Shown here in pieces: positions 15,405-21,368 of a stretch of 33,704 nt of DNA. The first letter of the stretch is position 1. The number at the start of each line of letters is the position of its first letter. Both the position numbers and the translations under genes were made by a program. The notes under the pieces were generated by a model. That model had not been told where the DNA came from. It searched no databases and saw only the letters and a program-made list of their open reading frames with translations. Source of the stretch: a virus; the IMG/VR virus record IMGVR_UViG_3300012363_000014, positions 1 to 33,704 of that record; one strand, given 5' to 3'.

Positions 15405-15517
15405 CCCGGGAACAGATCGCGTGGATGCGCGGCTATATCGCTGGACGCTATCGGAACGACCCGGGTGATACCGGTTCCAGCGACCTGGATGACTGGGACC
15501 CCGATCACGCAAGGTAG
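15401..15517 (+). CDS. Small acidic protein, 38 aa
   Basis: GTG 15401 overlaps the upstream stop (GTGA). It starts MTREQIAWMRGYIAGRY and ends in an Asp-rich tail (SSDLDDWDPDH). It is the last gene of this rightward run, ending 4 nt before a parS-like palindrome pair. Unknown function. Confidence 0.5.
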   Translation: MTREQIAWMRGYIAGRYRNDPGDTGSSDLDDWDPDHAR

Positions 15518-15521
15518 CCCA

Positions 15522-15562
15522 GGTTTCACATGAAACCGAATGCTAAGGTTTCATGTGAAACC
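15522..15562. repeat. Pair of parS-like 16-bp palindromes, also a 16-bp hairpin
   Basis: GGTTTCACATGAAACC (15522-15537) and GGTTTCATGTGAAACC (15547-15562) are each 7-bp dyads around CA or TG. They are also reverse complements of each other, 25 bp centre to centre. The chromosomal parS core known for ParB is GTTTCACGTGAAAC; each copy differs by one central base. The pair sits between convergent genes, so it could be a partition or ParB-type site, another operator, or a bidirectional hairpin terminator (no T-run is seen). Confidence 0.6.
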
Positions 15563-15588
15563 GGGTGTGGCGCTTTACCTATGCGCTG

Positions 15589-15813
15589 CTACCAAGGCAT
15601 CTCCTCCGCACAAAGCTCATCGGTAACCTGCCACGTTTGCGTGTTACCTAGCGCTGGCCAATACTTGGACGGTATCGCTGGCTCCCTCGGAACCTCCGTG
15701 ACGCGTTCCCGATTGTGCTTTGCACACCGGTTGTGCACTAGCAGATGATCGGGGTTCTCCGCTGCTTCAATCACCTGAGTGATCGTGTGCTCGGTGTCTT
15801 TCCGGAATGGCAT
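15589..15813 (-). CDS. Lone leftward hypothetical protein, 74 aa
   Basis: ATG 15813 on the minus strand follows GGGAGGTG at normal spacing, with TATACT (15842-15837) 23 nt before the start. The sequence MPFRKDTEHTITQVIEAAEN, then HNRCAKHNRERVTEV, looks like a small helical protein with one Cys. It is convergent with the rightward operon and the only leftward gene right of 9.4 kb. Leftward element A lies about 130 nt upstream, and an inverted repeat overlaps its promoter. A small regulator is plausible but not shown. Confidence 0.65.
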   Translation of the reverse strand: MPFRKDTEHTITQVIEAAENPDHLLVHNRCAKHNRERVTEVPREPAIPSKYWPALGNTQTWQVTDELCAEEMPW

Positions 15814-15836
15814 TCCGCACCTCCCTTTCACCTACC

Positions 15837-15865
15837 AGTATACCACCTGAAAGGCTGGGTTACGA
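15837..15865 (-). promoter_or_regulatory. Probable leftward promoter of the 15589-15813 gene
   Basis: A perfect TATACT at 15842-15837 (minus strand) is well placed for the gene. The -35 at 17-nt spacing is TCGTAA, a poor match, so activation or an extended element may be needed. The -35 lies inside the 10-bp inverted repeat at 15851-15877. Confidence 0.5.
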
Positions 15866-15877
15866 ATACCCAGCCTT
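15851..15877. repeat. Inverted repeat over promoter region (operator or terminator)
   Basis: AAGGCTGGGT (15851-15860) and ACCCAGCCTT (15868-15877) are perfect 10-bp complements around a 7-nt loop. A third related half (GGCTGG, 15881-15886) follows, giving an alternative 6-bp hairpin with loop TTCGG. It could be a phage-style terminator for transcripts from element A or a repressor operator over the leftward promoter. Confidence 0.55.
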
Positions 15878-15931
15878 CGGGGCTGGTGTAAGCGACACTA
15901 TGTCCGCTTATATCGCCATACCACGCACGGC

Positions 15932-16162
15932 TGGCGTAGTATCACCGCTATTCTACGCTGCTTTCGCTTATACTGGAGGATGGCGTGCTTCGGGTGGATT
16001 GCCTCAGGGCCCCTGCCTGGCCCCGTACCGTGTCCTGAGCTGGCGCTTCTTCCTGACCCAACCAGGCACCCAGTCCAAGGGTCAAACGCGCCCTGAGCTG
16101 GCGCTTTGCCAGGCAGCACCTCCCGGGCAGGCCCTCCTCCTGAAGCGACATACTACGCCATA
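15932..16162 (-). repeat. Element A: structured non-coding element, leftward copy
   Basis: Read on the minus strand, the order is a TATGGCGTAGTATG box (16162-16149), CTGCCTGGC (16116-16108), AAGCGCCAGCTCAGG twice (16106-16092 and 16048-16034), GCCAGGCAG (16021-16013), and CAGCGTAGAATAGCGG (15960-15945). A further TGGCGTAGTAT is at 15932-15942 on the plus strand. The two 9-mers form a long-range stem enclosing both repeats. The first repeat also forms GCGCC/GGCGC around AGCTCAG. The same boxes occur in the same order in element B (19373-19559) on the other strand. ORFs crossing this stretch are low-complexity and lack start signals. Confidence 0.7.
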
Positions 16163-16338
16163 GCATCGCATGCTGCCCGCCACGTACGCTGAGGTTTGGC
16201 GGAGTTTATTCGTATATTCGTTATCCTGCCAGCAGGGTCACCAATTCATATGTGGAACGCACCACCGCTTACGTCCTGACCGGCCTGCACAGAATAGCGC
16301 TGCCCGTAGGTGCTTTACTTGGACCCGGCCTTTCAATC

Positions 16339-16367
16339 TTGACAATTCATGCCTTTGCGGGTATACT
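16339..16367 (+). promoter_or_regulatory. Promoter of the primase-helicase operon (TTGACA-17-TATACT)
   Basis: Perfect consensus hexamers at 16339-16344 and 16362-16367 with 17-nt spacing. The transcript would start near 16374 and have a leader of about 135 nt before the primase. Bases 16163-16338 upstream hold no gene I can support. Confidence 0.8.
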
Positions 16368-16400
16368 GGTAGTAAGCTTTGATTTTCACCGGGATAGTAA

Positions 16401-16487
16401 AAGGGCCCGGGGGAGGCAGTACCCGGACCCTTCTACATACGGAGCTTCCAGTTTCCCGCTGGAAAGCGCTCCCAGTCCCCCCTTGGG
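16401..16487 (+). promoter_or_regulatory. Structured 5' leader of the primase mRNA
   Basis: Hairpin 1 pairs AAGGGCCCGGG (16401-16411) with CCCGGACCCTT (16422-16432) with one mismatch. Hairpin 2 pairs GGAGC and TTCCAG (16441-16451) with CTGGAA and GCTCC (16459-16472) across a 3-nt bulge. A CCCA/TGGG stem (16471-16487) leads into AAGGAGG at 16494-16500. This arrangement could attenuate transcription or gate translation. No known riboswitch class is recognised. Confidence 0.45.
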
Positions 16488-16508
16488 TGCGGCAAGGAGG
16501 TCTCTACA

Positions 16509-17363
16509 CTGCCAAGACTACATGAATCCTGGCCCTTTGTCAAGTCCGATTACGACATAGCACAGCAGCTTAACTCGCCATTCGTCCTCGCTTTCTTGCA
16601 CAAGGACGGAGGTTTCTCGCTTGAGAAGGATTGGCAGCATTCCAGCGACCAGCGGCTCGACCGTTGGTTCAATGGCCAAGGTGATCTCCTAGCAGTAAGA
16701 ACAGGCATCAATTACGATGTCTTTGACTTTGACGCTCAGAACCAAGGCCTGCTCAGTGAGTTCCTCGAGCACATAGCCACGGCCCATCCCATCGGTAAGC
16801 GCGGCCACCTAACGGTACAAGGTGTCGTAGCCACTCCCAGCGGAGGTTACCACCTTTACGTCAATGCTCTAGGGCGAAGAAAGCGTCCTATTGCTAGGGG
16901 AATTGACTACCAAGGCAACCTCGGCATTGCGTTCATCCCTCCGTCAAAGAAGCGATCAAAGGTCACTAAGGAGATCGCACCATACCGTTGGCTAGAATGG
17001 TCTCCGGCAATGGATGACGATGGACCGGCCATCTATGACACCCTAGCGAACTGGGACGACCACCCTCCGGTAGTGCGATCAACAACCAGCTCAGTGGCGT
17101 CCACCGGTCACCACGGTCTTTCCCGGTCCGATGTCAAGCGCTATCGCCGTGAGGGTATTCCGGATAGCGAAAATCACGATGATACTCTGCGGGACATTGT
17201 TTGGTCCCTTTGTCGGTGGGCATCCAGCGAAGAGTACGCTCGTCAAGCATGGCAACAGGTAGTAGATAACACGACCCCCAAAGCAGGAAAGCGACCATAC
17301 GAGGAACGCGACTTCCTTCGACACTGGAACGGTGCGGAAAGGAAACTCCGAGGTGCTCCATGA
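16509..17363 (+). CDS. Primase-polymerase (Prim-Pol, AEP type) with PriCT-like C-terminus
   Basis: The N-terminal bifunctional primase/polymerase domain is recognised by LLAVRTGINYDVFDFDAQ (catalytic D-x-D near residues 73-75), SGGYHLYV (catalytic His near 115) and GIDYQGNLGIAFIPPS (about 130-145). The C-terminal part, GIPDSENHDDTLRDIVW and onward, resembles the PriCT domain that follows such primases. It would make primers for phage replication with the helicase encoded next. No ATG, GTG or TTG lies at a good distance from the strong AAGGAGG (16494-16500), but CTG 16509 follows it by 8 nt and supplies the expected N-terminal residues. TTG 16596 would truncate the domain and has no ribosome site. 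The start is therefore probably CTG. Confidence 0.8.
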   Translation: MPRLHESWPFVKSDYDIAQQLNSPFVLAFLHKDGGFSLEKDWQHSSDQRLDRWFNGQGDLLAVRTGINYDVFDFDAQNQGLLSEFLEHIATAHPIGKRGHLTVQGVVATPSGGYHLYVNALGRRKRPIARGIDYQGNLGIAFIPPSKKRSKVTKEIAPYRWLEWSPAMDDDGPAIYDTLANWDDHPPVVRSTTSSVASTGHHGLSRSDVKRYRREGIPDSENHDDTLRDIVWSLCRWASSEEYARQAWQQVVDNTTPKAGKRPYEERDFLRHWNGAERKLRGAP

Positions 17364-18693
17364 CCCCCTACCCGAAGAGCAGTGGACCAACACCGGATAT
17401 GCAAAGCGTCTCGCGATATTCGCGGCCGATGAGTACCGTTACATACCTACCTGGCACCAGTGGCGACACTGGGACGGAAAGCGCTGGCGTCAGGACGACC
17501 TGAATTCGATACAAGAAGCGACCATCCGGCTTGTCCGGCATATGACGGACGTCTCGGAGACCATCACTGACGAGAAGGGTAAGCAACCGTTCCGCTCAGC
17601 CGCACTGGCCCACGAGTCAGGTGGCTCCATCGCTTCCGTAATAAAGCTTGCCAGTAGCCATCCGCAGTTTGTCCGGATGCCTAAGGATTTCGATAGTGAC
17701 CCTATGCTGCTCAATACTCCCAGCGGGGTATTCGACCTCAACACATTCACGGTAGGTCCCCACGACCCGAAGCTAATGCTCAGCAAAATGACGACCGGTA
17801 GTTACCATCCGGAGCAGCTAAGCAACGGACACGGTCGGATATTCAAGCAGTTCCTTACCCGGGTTCAGCCAGCGGCCACGAATCGCTCCTTTATCTCTCG
17901 CTTGCTAGGGTGTATGCTCGAAGGACGGGTAACGGAGCAACTTATCGTCATTGAGCTAGGTACGGGTGCCAACGGAAAATCGACCTTCAACGAGATAATT
18001 GACTTCGCGCTGGGCAACTATGCTACCTACTCGGACGGTCGCATCCTCAGTAATCCAGATGAGCATCCCACGGGCATTGCCAACCTGGCCGGTCGCAGAT
18101 TGGTATTCGCCAATGAAATCGGGAACATCAACGAAACGCTCTTGAAGCAGCTCACCAGCCAAGAGCCCCTCCAGGCTCGTAGGATGAGAGAGGATTACTT
18201 CACGTTTACTCCAACGCACAATATCATCGCCACCACGAATACACCGCCAAACTTTGCCACGTTCACCAACGAAGGAGCTTGGCGGCGAATCCAGCTCGTA
18301 CCGTGGGACGTTCAACTACCCCGCGAGGAGTGGGATCGTAACATCGGCCAGCGGATACACGCTGAGGCGGACTTCATCGTAACGTGGCTACTCAAAGGCT
18401 ATAAGGCCTACCGTAAGCATGGTCTACATGCACCATCAACGGTTACCAGCGCCAACCGCCAACTCCGTGACGAAATGGATCCGGTGTCCGCCTTCATTCG
18501 CGAGCACTGCATTACGGCCCCAGATCGAAGCTCCACGGCAGCGAATCTATTCACCGCATACGAAAAGTGGCAGGCTAAAACGGGTTCCCGTAAGCTCACT
18601 CAAACTGCCTTCGGTCGCTCCCTATCGGGGAAGGGTTACCATCGCGGCCGGAACGCACAGGGTATCGTATGGTCGGGATTGGAGGTGCGTTAA
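17353..18693 (+). CDS. SF3 replicative helicase, D5/P4-primase type
   Basis: From GTG 17353 the protein has 446 residues. Layout: an N-terminal D5_N-like region; Walker A GTGANGKST (about 203-211); Walker B-like RRLVFANEI (248-256); motif C region HNIIATTNTPP (289-299); and a C-terminal winged-helix segment (VSAFIREHC, YEKWQAKTGSRKLTQ). This is the hexameric superfamily 3 helicase family of phage and plasmid replication. GTG 17353 follows AAAGGAAA by about 9 nt and overlaps the primase end by 11 nt; GTG 17332 is an alternative without a ribosome site. Primase plus helicase, with iterons just downstream, make a compact replication module. Confidence 0.9.
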   Translation: MLHDPLPEEQWTNTGYAKRLAIFAADEYRYIPTWHQWRHWDGKRWRQDDLNSIQEATIRLVRHMTDVSETITDEKGKQPFRSAALAHESGGSIASVIKLASSHPQFVRMPKDFDSDPMLLNTPSGVFDLNTFTVGPHDPKLMLSKMTTGSYHPEQLSNGHGRIFKQFLTRVQPAATNRSFISRLLGCMLEGRVTEQLIVIELGTGANGKSTFNEIIDFALGNYATYSDGRILSNPDEHPTGIANLAGRRLVFANEIGNINETLLKQLTSQEPLQARRMREDYFTFTPTHNIIATTNTPPNFATFTNEGAWRRIQLVPWDVQLPREEWDRNIGQRIHAEADFIVTWLLKGYKAYRKHGLHAPSTVTSANRQLRDEMDPVSAFIREHCITAPDRSSTAANLFTAYEKWQAKTGSRKLTQTAFGRSLSGKGYHRGRNAQGIVWSGLEVR

Positions 18694-18708
18694 AGTCACA
18701 GTCCCGAA

Positions 18709-18816
18709 TGTACGATTGTCTTGTACGGTAGTGTTAACGGTTCACCAACTATATCTAAGTAGAACATACTGTATATTCCTTGATCATTATGTACGGTATG
18801 TATGGTTTGTACGGTT
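18709..18816 (+). repeat. Iteron array in AT-rich DNA, candidate replication origin
   Basis: Copies of a 9-bp motif, consensus TGTACGGTW: TGTACGATT 18709, TGTACGGTA 18722, then three exactly abutting at 18790 (TGTACGGTA), 18799 (TGTATGGTT) and 18808 (TGTACGGTT). An inverted copy, TACCGTACA, is at 18968-18976. The stretch 18694-18850 is clearly more AT-rich than its surroundings and non-coding. Position directly after primase and helicase genes makes an origin the best guess. Confidence 0.65.
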
Positions 18817-18829
18817 ATTCCATATCCCT

Positions 18830-18858
18830 ATTACACAAGGAGATCATTAGGCTATACT
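18830..18858 (+). promoter_or_regulatory. Promoter downstream of iterons
   Basis: TATACT at 18853-18858 with ATTACA (4 of 6 to TTGACA) at 18830-18835, spacer 17 nt. The last iteron ends 13 nt upstream of the -35, so an iteron-binding protein could regulate it. A perfect palindrome, TCACATGTGA (18884-18893), lies just downstream of the predicted transcription start and could be an operator. The leader to ATG 19026 is about 160 nt. Confidence 0.55.
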
Positions 18859-19025
18859 ACCCATATAGCAATAGCCTCATATGTCACATGTGATGTAACC
18901 CTCGCCCGCAAAAAACCATGCATCCGTGCATTAGCCCAGCAATGGTGCGCCCCGGAACCGTCCAGCGTACCGTACAGGGTGCTTTCATTCCAACCATGCA
19001 TAGTACGAAAGACCGAGGTACCGTA

Positions 19026-19382
19026 ATGGCGATCGAAAACCATCTCGAAATACCCGAACATCTCATCCCGGCCCTAACTAAGATGCTCTCAGTCCTCGGA
19101 AAGAAACGGCAAGATTATGCCGGAGAGGATGCGTGGAGCAATTTCCGTGCAACCGCTGACCATTTCGACCTAAAACTCTACGAGGCGGCGGACTTTAATG
19201 AGGTGCAGAAACTCTCTCGCTTGAAAACCCTACGGCGATCGGGTAAGCCCCCTCAGAACGAGTCTATCGAAGATACCTACCTCGACAAAGCCAACTTCGC
19301 CCTGATGGCATACGCAATGTACCTTCACGAAATGGCTCAGCAGCTCGCCCAAACCACGCCATCCAAACCGGATATGGCGTAG
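19026..19382 (+). CDS. Phage protein resembling nucleotide-modification-associated family (DUF1599/Nmad1-like)
   Basis: 118 residues from ATG 19026, which follows GAGG by about 8 nt; a longer in-frame ATG at 18918 has no ribosome site. The pattern KKRQDYAGEDAWSNFR, then KLSRLKTL, NESIEDTYLDKANFAL resembles a phage family with K-x-DYxG, NF and NES-x-x-DT-x-x-D-x-A-N motifs linked to nucleotide metabolism. Acidic residues suggest a metal-dependent helical enzyme. The assignment rests on motif memory only. The stop codon lies inside the first box of element B. Confidence 0.55.
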   Translation: MAIENHLEIPEHLIPALTKMLSVLGKKRQDYAGEDAWSNFRATADHFDLKLYEAADFNEVQKLSRLKTLRRSGKPPQNESIEDTYLDKANFALMAYAMYLHEMAQQLAQTTPSKPDMA

Positions 19383-19559
19383 TATATCACTTGGCCCCAG
19401 TACCCTGCCTGGGCACCCTCCACCGCAAAGCCCCAGCTCAGGGGCAATTCGGGCACCTGACCCCGCTCACACCCCGTAGCCCCGCCCAGCCCCAGCTCAG
19501 GTCCTTGATCAACTTGAGGCAGGCCCTCCCAGGCAACTACCCCTACGCTGACATAGCGG
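19373..19559 (+). repeat. Element B: structured non-coding element, rightward copy
   Basis: Plus-strand order: TATGGCGTAGTATA (19373-19386), TGCCTGGG (19406-19413), AAGCCCCAGCTCAGG (19428-19442), CAGCCCCAGCTCAGG (19487-19501), CCCAGGCA (19528-19535), TACGCTGACATAGCGG (19544-19559). This is collinear with element A read on the minus strand. The repeat pair is spaced 59 nt here and 58 nt in A. The long stem pairs TGCCTGGG with CCCAGGCA. The local stem is GCCCC/GGGGC where A has GCGCC/GGCGC, a compensatory change. The 19383-19711 gap holds this element and the dyad at 19669; no gene there is supported. Confidence 0.7.
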
Positions 19560-19668
19560 ACAAATTGCCACTACACCACGCAGGGCGACCCTGTCAACCG
19601 GGACGGTGTGTGAGATATGTCACCGCACCGACCGCGCCCCAACGGGCATAAACCCTCGCCCCTGGCGT

Positions 19669-19697
19669 GTTGTTCCTAGTGGAACACAAGGAACAAC
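19669..19697. repeat. TGTTCC/GGAACA dyad upstream of the 19712 gene
   Basis: GTTGTTCCT (19669-19677) and AGGAACAAC (19689-19697) are perfect 9-bp complements. Nested inside is TGTTCCTAGTGGAACA (19671-19686), a 6-4-6 dyad, so one left half-site can pair with either of two right ones. It ends 14 nt before ATG 19712 and could be an operator or a switchable RNA hairpin. Confidence 0.5.
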
Positions 19698-19711
19698 AGA
19701 AGGGTCCCCAC

Positions 19712-20086
19712 ATGGCCACCATCCTCACCACCACGGAGACAGATTACCACGGCAACGTCACGGTGACCAAGCGCACCCTTACCCCTAAGGAGGTAACATC
19801 CCGAAGGGGAATCCTGCAATCAAAGACCATCCGGGCCTACAACGAAGGCCGGGGCCGCAGGAACGCCAGTCCCTATGGATACCGCGCCAGGGGATCGGGC
19901 CAAGGTGTCCTCCCGGCCGATGAGAAGGTACTAACCCGGGATGTGTTCCAGGCCCAGGTTAACCCGAATGCCCCGGCCACCGAGCCCCGCACCCCGGTAT
20001 GTTGGAAGTATAGCCCCGAGGGTGACAAGGGCCGGCAATACGAGCAGTCCATCAAGCAGGCCAAGAAGAACCGGCAGGGACGATGA
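19712..20086 (+). CDS. Hypothetical basic protein, 124 aa
   Basis: ATG 19712 (MATILTTTETDYHGNVTV) is preferred to the in-frame ATG at 19667, which would run through the dyad; AAGGG lies upstream. The protein is basic, with RGILQSKTIRAYNEGRGRRN and a Lys/Gln-rich C-terminus, consistent with nucleic-acid binding but without a known domain. It is the first of a coupled set of small genes and overlaps the next as ATGA. Confidence 0.6.
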   Translation: MATILTTTETDYHGNVTVTKRTLTPKEVTSRRGILQSKTIRAYNEGRGRRNASPYGYRARGSGQGVLPADEKVLTRDVFQAQVNPNAPATEPRTPVCWKYSPEGDKGRQYEQSIKQAKKNRQGR

Positions 20087-20274
20087 CCTACAAGGTAGTC
20101 GCTAACACCGTAATCACCTGCAAGGGAAGTGCCAAGTGTGGCTGTGGCGCTCCCCCCGAGGGTAACCTGTTCCCGATGATCATAGCCACCGGGGTGACCT
20201 TGGCCGAGGCCAATGCCATCGCGAAGAAGTACGCTAAGCTGGCCGTGCCCGTCACGGTTGAAGAGGAAAGGTAA
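20083..20274 (+). CDS. Hypothetical protein, 63 aa
   Basis: ATG 20083 overlaps the previous stop. KGSAKCGCGAPPEGN near the start has a CxC pair, and the remainder (TLAEANAIAKKYAKLAVPV) resembles one alpha-beta unit. No family is recognised. Confidence 0.55.
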   Translation: MTYKVVANTVITCKGSAKCGCGAPPEGNLFPMIIATGVTLAEANAIAKKYAKLAVPVTVEEER

Positions 20275-20279
20275 CCGCC

Positions 20280-20504
20280 ATGAACGCTCCCAGCCCCTTC
20301 ACGGTTCGCGCCCAGCAGGAAGGCCAGCACACCGAGGAATGGCTATTCGCGTTGCAGGCCAAGCGGATCAGCGAGTCTCTGAAAGACACGCCAAGCAACC
20401 GCAGGGCCCGCGTTCACGCCGCTGGATACCACGGTCCGCTGACCCGAGCCGAGGCAGCGAAGATAGCGGCAAAGCGCCACACCAAGCAGAACGCAGTAAG
20501 GTGA
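20280..20504 (+). CDS. Hypothetical protein, 74 aa
   Basis: ATG 20280 has GGAAAGG about 9 nt upstream. The protein is helical and basic at the C-terminus (EAAKIAAKRHTKQNA), with GYHGPLTRAE in the middle. Unknown function. Confidence 0.55.
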   Translation: MNAPSPFTVRAQQEGQHTEEWLFALQAKRISESLKDTPSNRRARVHAAGYHGPLTRAEAAKIAAKRHTKQNAVR

Positions 20505-20506
20505 CG

Positions 20507-20644
20507 ATGAGTGACAACGGAAGGTTGAACGCAGAGCAGGCCATGCGGGCATTCCGCGCCACTATCACCGGCCATGCCCCGCTGGTAGACACCCGGACCC
20601 CCGCCGACATCAAAGCCCAGAAGGAAGCAGGTAACCTGCGATGA
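20507..20644 (+). CDS. Small hypothetical protein, 45 aa
   Basis: ATG 20507 has AAGG about 6 nt upstream and starts 2 nt after the preceding stop. It reads MSDNGRLNAEQAMRAFRATI, then a Pro/Thr turn and a Lys-rich helix. The stop overlaps the next ATG by four bases, which supports the frame. Confidence 0.5.
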   Translation: MSDNGRLNAEQAMRAFRATITGHAPLVDTRTPADIKAQKEAGNLR

Positions 20645-20931
20645 GTATTACCCCGGAGCGCGTGTACGTGGCCACGGAAAGTGACGAGGACAACAACGTT
20701 GAGGTTGTCGGCGTATTCTATTCGCTGGCCGGTGCCCAAGATGCTTGCCTCGCCACCTTCACCGAGCAGTTCGAAGGCGAAGAGGATTTCGAGCTCACCG
20801 AGTGGAAGTTCGCTGCTGACCCCGTGACCTTCCCCTCCACGGGCCGCTACTTCCACAACGTATGGTTCGCGATGGAAACCGACGGGGAAGGCCCCGTGTA
20901 CCAGATCGAGAAGAAGGAGATACGTCCATGA
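20641..20931 (+). CDS. Acidic hypothetical protein, 96 aa
   Basis: ATG 20641 overlaps the preceding stop. ERVYVATESDEDNNVEVVGV and SLAGAQDACLATF resemble small phage proteins that follow a beta-beta-alpha pattern with acidic residues. No activity is known to me. Confidence 0.65.
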   Translation: MSITPERVYVATESDEDNNVEVVGVFYSLAGAQDACLATFTEQFEGEEDFELTEWKFAADPVTFPSTGRYFHNVWFAMETDGEGPVYQIEKKEIRP

Positions 20932-20990
20932 GCAAGGTAGCGTTCGCGAAGGTCGACATCCTGTTCGGCCCGGATGGCTACCCGCGATAG
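20928..20990 (+). CDS. 20-aa mini-ORF, possibly a truncated gene
   Basis: ATG 20928 overlaps the previous stop (ATGA) and follows AAGGAG, so initiation signals are good. The frame encodes only about 20 residues beginning MSKVAFAKVDILFGPDGYPR. Such a start looks like the head of a longer gene cut short by a stop before the promoter at 20995. Confidence 0.3.
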   Translation: MSKVAFAKVDILFGPDGYPR

Positions 20991-20994
20991 GGAC

Positions 20995-21023
20995 TTTCCG
21001 GCTAACCCGACCGCATGTATACT
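20995..21023 (+). promoter_or_regulatory. Probable promoter (weak -35, TATACT)
   Basis: TATACT at 21018-21023 is perfect. The -35 at 17 nt is TTTCCG, a weak match. GGAGGAGCG and ATG 21052 follow. Confidence 0.4.
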
Positions 21024-21051
21024 GTGTATGTGCCCAGCAGGAGGAGCGACC

Positions 21052-21366
21052 ATGACCACCCTAGATGAACTGATCACCGAGCTCGAGGATGCCCGCAACG
21101 ACATGGGTGGCGACACCGAGGTGCGCATCGCGTTCCAGCAGAACTGGCCGCTGCGAGGCACCGTCGACTCGGTCACGATACCCGACAAGGACATGTGCCC
21201 GGGGTGTGGCGAAGACGCGGACCACGATGGCGAAGAGTGCCCCGAGGCGCCAATCGCGAACGACAAAGCCAACGATCACAGCGACAACGACATGCTGTGG
21301 ATCGCAGTAGGCTCGGCACCATACGCCGAAAGCGGATATGCGCCCAAGTGGGCGTGGAGGTCCTGA
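21052..21366 (+). CDS. Conserved actinophage-type hypothetical protein with CxxC, 104 aa
   Basis: ATG 21052 follows GGAGGAG; the frame extends upstream without a better start. TLDELITELEDARNDMGGDT followed by VRIAFQQNWPL is a pattern I associate with a widespread actinophage protein of unknown function. MCPGCGEDADHDGEECPE adds a probable zinc site. Downstream genes follow with short spacing. Confidence 0.7.
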   Translation: MTTLDELITELEDARNDMGGDTEVRIAFQQNWPLRGTVDSVTIPDKDMCPGCGEDADHDGEECPEAPIANDKANDHSDNDMLWIAVGSAPYAESGYAPKWAWRS

Positions 21367-21368
21367 CC

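Noticed and set aside
15530-15748. 72-aa plus-strand ORF starting inside the parS-like palindrome
   Set aside because: It is antisense to the leftward gene with the good ribosome site, and its composition is Cys/Ser/Arg-rich like a shadow.
15807-16163. 118-aa plus-strand and two minus-strand ORFs across element A
   Set aside because: No ribosome sites. Conservation with element B follows paired boxes and spacing, and codons are not preserved.
16252-16560. 102-aa ORF spanning the primase promoter and leader
   Set aside because: It crosses a perfect promoter and structured leader, lacks a ribosome site and ends out of frame within the primase.
19391-19651. 86-aa ORF across element B
   Set aside because: Pro/Arg/Leu low-complexity product with no initiation signal; the bases are better explained by the structured element.
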